Source: Apostichopus japonicus
Lineage: Eukaryota; Echinodermata; Holothuroidea; Aspidochirotida; Stichopodidae
NCBI RefSeq assembly: GCF_037975245.1
Contig: NC_092577.1
Span: forward strand, 16,196,013 to 16,260,012
Direction of reading: 5' to 3'
Length of the DNA: 64,000 bases
Shown here piece by piece: positions 58,550-64,000 of the stretch. The position numbers and the translations under genes were made by a program. Position 1 is the first letter of the stretch; each line of letters starts with the position of its first letter. Below the pieces are notes generated by a model that was given only the letters and a program-made list of their open reading frames with translations, had not been told where the DNA came from and did not search any database.

Positions 58550-60510
58550 CATTCCAGGGTCCAACAGTCGTGGAAACTCAGCAATGGTGGTGTTAACACT
58601 CCCCAGACTTTCTTTTATATTATATTGGCGGTAGAAAGCTGTTTTCTGCATGAAAACAGTAAGTTGGTCTCCAGGTTCCTTGTTGTATTCAAGCCATTGA
58701 TTCATCATAACAAGTTCTTAATTTTCAGGTGGTACTGGTGCTGATAAATGAATTGAAAAGTAACTTCTATGTAATTGCTTTTGCTTTGTGCGGGCTTATT
58801 GCACTTACTCTTGGATGCTGACTGCAAAATGAACTGGATAGGCTTGTTAATGCTGTTGTATACAACTTTAGGTGTTCATCTGGATGATGTTACTCAATAT
58901 GTTATATGAACCTACAGTACCACTATCATCATTTTTCTGCAAAAGATGATAGGAATCAATCCTATAACTGAAAAAGGATAATTTAAGTCATGCCTCATTG
59001 TTACTATTCTTGTTATAGCTACCCCAAGAAACCGGCAGACTTCACTCACCACGAGGCATCTGTTGTAAACAATCCAACTTAATTGTTTTAGAGATAGTCT
59101 TTACAAGCTTTTTTGTTGTCGTACAATTCCTTTGGTTCACACATTACCATATAAAACTTGCCTAACATCTATCGTCACCCTTGACCCAAATATGTAGCAA
59201 ATGACTTGCCATTGCAAATTGCAACAAAAATGAAGATAACTGAAGGTTAAAGACACACTTGTCAATAACATGAATGTCAATAGTCCCAAAATCACAGGGA
59301 TCTGCTACTCACCATGGTACATTTATATGAAAGTAGTCGGCATCAGTTCATTACACACCTCTGGAAATCTTGTGATTACAAGCTTAAAGTTACACACACT
59401 ACGCACACTGCCAGAGTAGACTGCATATATATGCCAGCCTTGAGCAGGTAACCAAGCACTCATCATAACCTTATGTATTCATGCCTGTATTCTCAGTAAA
59501 ATAACATAAATATTGCTTGTTTCTTGTAGATTTAATAAGGCTGAAAATGCTCTGTAGGATGAATTTACAGGAGTAGGACACTATCGAATAGGAGTGATGG
59601 ATCTATAAAATAAACGAAAAATACCAACCTAGCATGGGTCCTTCTTTAGGGAGTTCATCTTTCTTCTTCCCCTTCTCTGCTTCATTCATAGCAATTACCC
59701 TTTTTCTTCTGTATCTTAGGTGTTCCTCCAGGTATCCTGTTGCTGGTCTTCCTTTAGCACCTTTACAATACCATGCTTCCTGACAATATTAATGATTCCA
59801 AAATGTGAAACATGCTTGAATAAGAGAAAGTTATAGGTTTCAAACACTCAGCCAAAATATGTCTCTTCTTCCAACAATATTCCTTTGATATGAGATCAAC
59901 TGGTTAGGGTATGTTTGGCCAAATGACCTTTTGCTCTCAACTACAGATACAACAATGCATACCTTTATGAAACCCAGCCTTAACCAAATTGTCTTAACCA
60001 TATAATGCTCATCTGTCAGAATGCAATGAATTCCTCTTTTATCTTCAACCCAAGAGAAGATGTCTAACCCAAGAGAAGATGTGTTGAGCCCTTGAGTTTT
60101 TTCATAAGGCACATTTACAGTATCTAGTTGAATGAAAGACAATTTACTTACATAACCAAGTGGTGCATCTGAGTCATTTAAATATGGAAATGCAATGACG
60201 ATGGCCTGGGCTAGTGCACCTTTGGTGAAAGAACTTGGCCTGTGAAAAGCATAAAAGGTTAATTATTTCAATGAGATTTCCAAGAACCCCGGTTTACTAT
60301 TTTAACAAATTGACCAAGCTTGTGTGTTCTCACCATACCAGAGGATCGCGCTGATTGACAGACTGATGCATTGTCATGGCATCATCGGCACTACAAATCC
60401 CATGTCTTTCTTGCTTTAAATGAATATGATCTGAGCAATGGATGATTACAGGGTAGCTGTGAATTCCATGAGCTATTGCATGAGGAACTGTTGCAGAGAA
60501 ATGAAAATTG
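58550..60510 (-). pseudogene. SAMD3-like transposon-associated gene, four exon blocks
   Basis: Minus-strand blocks: about 60345-60510 (acceptor ctctgcaacag; HAIAHGIHSYPVIIHCSDH), 60148-60242 (KGALAQAIVIAFPYLNDSD, donor gtaagt), 59633-59780 (EAWYCKGAKGRPATGYLEEH, LRYRRKRV) and 58550-58710 (QKTAFYRQYNIKESL, AEFPRLLDP). The pattern of A-I-V-x-x-FP-x-L-D ... W-Y ... TGxLEExLR-x-RR followed by T-x-x-x-R ... FPRLLD resembles proteins labelled SAMD3-like in animal genomes, many of them repetitive. I see no SAM domain. The giant element has inserted just downstream of the last block (target at 58482), so a 3' part may lie on the other side of it or be lost. Confidence 0.45.
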
Positions 60511-60984
60511 CCCAAAATACTCACTTATCACCATGACATTCCATCATGTGTCTAATGCAAAGGTCTACAATGCTGTGTCTATCAGCTTTGTTGCAAAATT
60601 TGTTTTCATCTCTATTCTTCATTGCCCTTCTTCTATTTGCATTTTCAATCAGAATTTTTGTCACGTCCTAAATGAAAACAAACAAGAGAATGGTGAATAT
60701 AATTAAGTAATTTATCATTTAACTTCAGCTTAGCAGCTAAAGTTATCATGTATTTTGTGTTATAATTTATTTCCAGACATTTACAGGAAATATTTTCTTA
60801 AATGGGGGCAGAAGGACATGGTTCCCCACACCCCATAACAATTGGTAGGGGATCAGGACATTAAAGTAGCATCCTCTGGCTTTTGTACAGTAGGCTGTGT
60901 AATTGGCATGCTTTATAAGAAAGAGACACCACTGAGCCCTGCTATGTTTTAAATGTACCTTTATAAATATATGCATTACACTTA

Positions 60985-62710
60985 CGAAATGAAGCCGTTT
61001 TTCTCGCTTCAGCTTTGGAGTCAGATTGCGTTGTGGAAGCAACTGAAGGAAAAGTTCATGATGATCCTTGATTAAAGATTTAAGCATGTATGTTGCAGGC
61101 ATGCTTATTGATTGGCTCATAACAGTGTTAAGGATTTCAACCAATAACAAATAAAGATCCCACTCTTCACACAGCTACTAATTTGGTCCCCAATCATCAA
61201 TGGCAAGTGAATTGCTAAGCATACCATTTGGGCCGCTGTTTGCCCACTTGCCCCACTAGGATTTAAAATTTGTGACTGTCTGAAAGGGTTCGACTTATTT
61301 TTTTTGTCCACAAATCCATAATTATCAAGGAAAATCCTGCTGTTAAGTTCTTCTAAAGTGAATACTCTTGTCTCAATAAGTCTTTGTGTTATCAGATGCA
61401 TCTCAAGTGGGACGATTCCTTCTGCAAAATCATGCATGATGTCTACAGCCAGGTTTTCCACAACATGACAACCTTCAATTTCACTCAAAACTGAAGTTGC
61501 CCTTATTCCAGTCTGAGAAACGTTATTAACATCAATATCTGCTCTATAGTTTTCTTGAGTGCGTAGGTCTTGTTGTTCAACCATCTGCTTTTGGAGAACA
61601 CTGCGGTGACCCTTACAGAACCTACAATAATAGTTGGCACTAAATCTCATCACATATCCCAGGAGGGTATGAACACCTACATTATCTCCTACAACCTGAA
61701 AAAGTTGAGGCCTCACTTTGCCAGTAAAATCTTTCTCATCTTATCTTTTGAGAATACCTGCAAATCATTCTTAACATATTTCACCACCTCATTAACACCA
61801 TACTTGGAGATAAATTTAGATTTCACTAGTGTAGAAAGCAAGATACTATCTAGCCTAGCTTGGTATTTTACAGGGAGTGAATGGACACTTATGTAAAATC
61901 CTCCCAACTTATGAATGCCTCTCTTTGCACCAAGGGGGTTTGCTGTTTCAAAATCATCATAATAAAACAGTAATGGAATCAACATCATTTCTTCCCTGTT
62001 TCCATTATTATACCTTTTGAAAAAGGAACCATCCCTGTAAGTTTTTAAAAGATTTGGATCACATGAGCTTTGAACAGTCATAATTGAATTCATAACACCT
62101 GGTCGGGAACTTTTCACCGGTCTTCCTGTATTCCTGTGTATTTTAAATTTAAAACGGTTCCCCATCAATTTTTCTTCACTGTGTAATAATGCACCCCTGT
62201 CATGAAAGTATGATCGCTGCAAGCTTTCAGAGCTGAAATCTTTAAATGGATCATGAACACTTGTAAATATCACATGCAAGTTTTCTTAAGCAACCTTGTC
62301 AAGTGATTTGTCACAATGAGTATGAAAGAATCCTGATACTTTTCTCTCTGTATCTGCTACAATACTGTTAATGAATTCCTGCGTATCATCAATTATTCTC
62401 TATATACACAGTAATTGGAACGAATAAGCTATGCCTGATGACTTCAGTCTGGCAATAAATATAGCAGCTGATTCAGTAATATTTTCATATTCTGCGACTT
62501 CTTCATCTGCATCACTGCTGGGTGCAGTTTCATTTTCATTGCTATAGTCTATGTCAGGCCTATTGTTTGCCTCGTGTTAACATTGAGGAACTCATATGAC
62601 TGGCTCCTGCTGAGAAGAATGCTTTGTCAAGAGATGTTTCTTGTAGCCACATAATGTATTAAACGTTAGCACACATCTACTGTCATCGTTGCCGATGTGT
62701 GCTATTTGCT
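60985..62710 (-). pseudogene. En/Spm-like (Transposase_21-type) transposase gene
   Basis: A nearly continuous minus-strand reading starts with a degenerate zinc finger (CVLTFNTLCGYKKHLLTKHS, about 62680-62620) and an acidic region (SSDADEEVAEYENITESAAI). Then come LGAKRGIHKLGGFYISVHSL, CRFCKGHRSVLQ, ENLAVDIMHDFAEGIVPLEM and HHELFLQLLPQRNLTPKL. VDIMHD-x-x-EG and ANPLG-x-KRGIHKL-x-xFY are signatures of a widespread animal transposase-like family that I liken to Transposase_21/CACTA. A TAG, a TAA and a shift near 61150 break it; the donor ttcatttc/gtaagt ends the block near 60987. No terminal repeats were identified. Confidence 0.6.
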
Positions 62711-64000
62711 TAGCGTGACCAAAGGGAAATTTCCGATTGGTCGAGGTCGGGCACAGGTCAATACTGCCCATATACTAGTTGCCTTTCATATCCACCTCCT
62801 CGATTTGCATACTTATGTAATCTATGTACAATTACGTAATCGATGTATACTTGCATGTTTTGTGAAGTACACATGCTTTATTCCTCTCCTGGTTCAGAGA
62901 GGCGTCCCACGTGCTCCTATAGCACTGTTCCTTAGTATGTAAGTATTGTAATTGTTTTATATAAGTATTAAGGGGCTTGATATTGTAATTGTATAGATAT
63001 TTGCCTTTAATGTGATTTTGCTGTATGCTTGTGCCTGTTATTTTGATTGCCTTTTTTGTGTATGTTGTTTGCTTATTTGTAAGAGTATCTGGAGTAGAAT
63101 ATATCGCCAGATGTTATTATTTTGTTGGTGTTCTGTACATTCTCCAGAAAGCCGCCGTTAACCCCAGAAAGCCGCCGTTGATCCCTGTAAACCCCTGTAC
63201 ACCGCAGTTTGTCGTGCTGTTGGTTTTGCCCGGTAACGATTGTAAGTTAATTATCAAGTATGTAATTGTCGCCAATTTTTCTCTGTCTTTTTATTATTGA
63301 TTTGTTAAATTCATGTGTTTATTTCACCAATGATTGTATATTGATGTTTTGATATCTTTACTTTCTAGTTTTCGCCGTGGTCTTGTTGAAACCACGCGTG
63401 TAAATAAATGGGTTAAAACCTACAACCACCTGTTCAGCTTCATTGAGCGTCGTCTCGGTGACATCTACCTTGACTGCAAACAGGCGACACGCCCTTCTGG
63501 GGTGTATACTCAGATTGGTGACTCACTTCGTAGAATCAAAGAGAAGGGTGGGCCATATGTTCTGCTGAACGTGGCCCCTCTGTGTTATACGCACCATTGT
63601 TTCGTTCAATGCTCGCGCCTGTGTGCCCGTCGGCTTGCCAAACCGCCATCTCTCCAGATGTGTGGCGGTCTGTGTGTTGTGAGTCACTAGATAGCCGTCT
63701 CCGGGACTTGGCGTGGAGGATTGCACATGTGGTCCTCATCACTAACCATTTTCGCCTAGTTAGGTGGCGATTAGGTGATGGGATTTGTCCCCGTGTGGGC
63801 TGTAAAGCCATCGAGACTATATAACACATTTTGCTGGAGTGTCCCTTTGTCCGGTTGGTGTGGGAATGGTTTCACGCCTTCGTTGTTGGTGTTATTGGTT
63901 GCACACAGTGTTATTGTTATTGTTGTGTTATTGTTATGTTATTGTTATGTGTTATTGTTGGTGTTATTGGTCGCAGGTAATGCGCAAGCCTGTCGTCTGC
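62711..64000 (+). pseudogene. Tx1/L1-like LINE, reverse transcriptase to zinc knuckle, runs off the window
   Basis: LLVQRGVPRAPIALFLSM (about 62888-62940) is a degenerate reverse transcriptase motif B' (the consensus is G-x-RQGCPLSP). Then 63360-63690 reads RVNKWVKTYNHLFSFIERRL and QIGDSLRRIKEKGG, and in another frame SRLRDLAWRIAHVV, RWRLGDGICPRVGC and HILLECPFVRLVWEWF, the C-terminal zinc knuckle. It is the upstream part of the family seen at 8.9 and 28 kb. A TAG, a TAA and frame changes show it is dead. It ends in a (TTATTG)n-like stretch (63900-63970). Confidence 0.7.

Noticed and set aside
63523-63829. Minus-strand open frames at the right edge
   Set aside because: They are complements of the LINE ORF2 C-terminal coding region read on the plus strand.

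Overview
The window is eukaryotic nuclear DNA, almost certainly from a marine invertebrate. It has intron-split coding blocks with GT/AG borders, several non-LTR retrotransposon lineages, hAT-type miniature elements, long repeat-filled introns and many poly-C/poly-G tracts. A frequent AGGCCTA word and an echinoderm/hemichordate-like repeat flavour suggest a deuterostome, but the species cannot be named from sequence alone. I see no intact, clearly functional host gene. Nearly every coding block I can recognise is transposon-derived or broken.

Layout. 1-5 kb: AT-rich DNA with a broken DUF3987-like P-loop gene. 5.1-7.6 kb: sixteen complete copies of a 116-bp tandem repeat; a seventeenth is split by a hAT miniature element with a perfect 8-bp target duplication, and a second hAT end follows. 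7.8-9.3 kb: unrecognised coding remnants plus two fragments of a Tx1/L1-like LINE. 9.6-23 kb: mostly non-coding, with an ACGTT-rich block, a 290-bp tandem array, LINE scraps, a hAT-like element, a hairpin-ended repeat and three phase-compatible exons of an unknown minus-strand gene. 23.6-27.2 kb: a decayed LINE with ORF1, endonuclease and reverse transcriptase. 27.8-34.2 kb: a multi-exon Kolobok-like (GDGRCD family) transposase pseudogene on the minus strand, truncated by a LINE. 33.2-33.6 kb: a second hAT miniature element.

36.3-58.5 kb is the most interesting part. The first and last bases of a 22,183-bp segment (36299-58481) form terminal inverted repeats (TATG[G/A]AACGCCAAA...). A second inverted match of 29/30 bases lies just inside, and the segment is flanked by a direct GTAATG duplication. 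Inside are two convergent, multi-exon genes. On the plus strand is a HECT-type E3 ubiquitin-ligase-like gene (zinc-finger exon, duplicated exon cassettes, UIM, HECT with its Cys). On the minus strand is a gene with an N-terminal helix-turn-helix and a retroviral-type DDE integrase core. I read this as a giant cut-and-paste-type DNA transposon that carries a ubiquitin ligase. Both genes now contain stops and frameshifts. One HECT exon was broken by a 174-bp retroposed sequence headed by U2 snRNA.

58.5-62.7 kb, just outside the element: two further minus-strand transposon-like genes (a SAMD3-like block and an En/Spm-like transposase block). 62.7-64 kb: another Tx1/L1-like LINE fragment running off the window.
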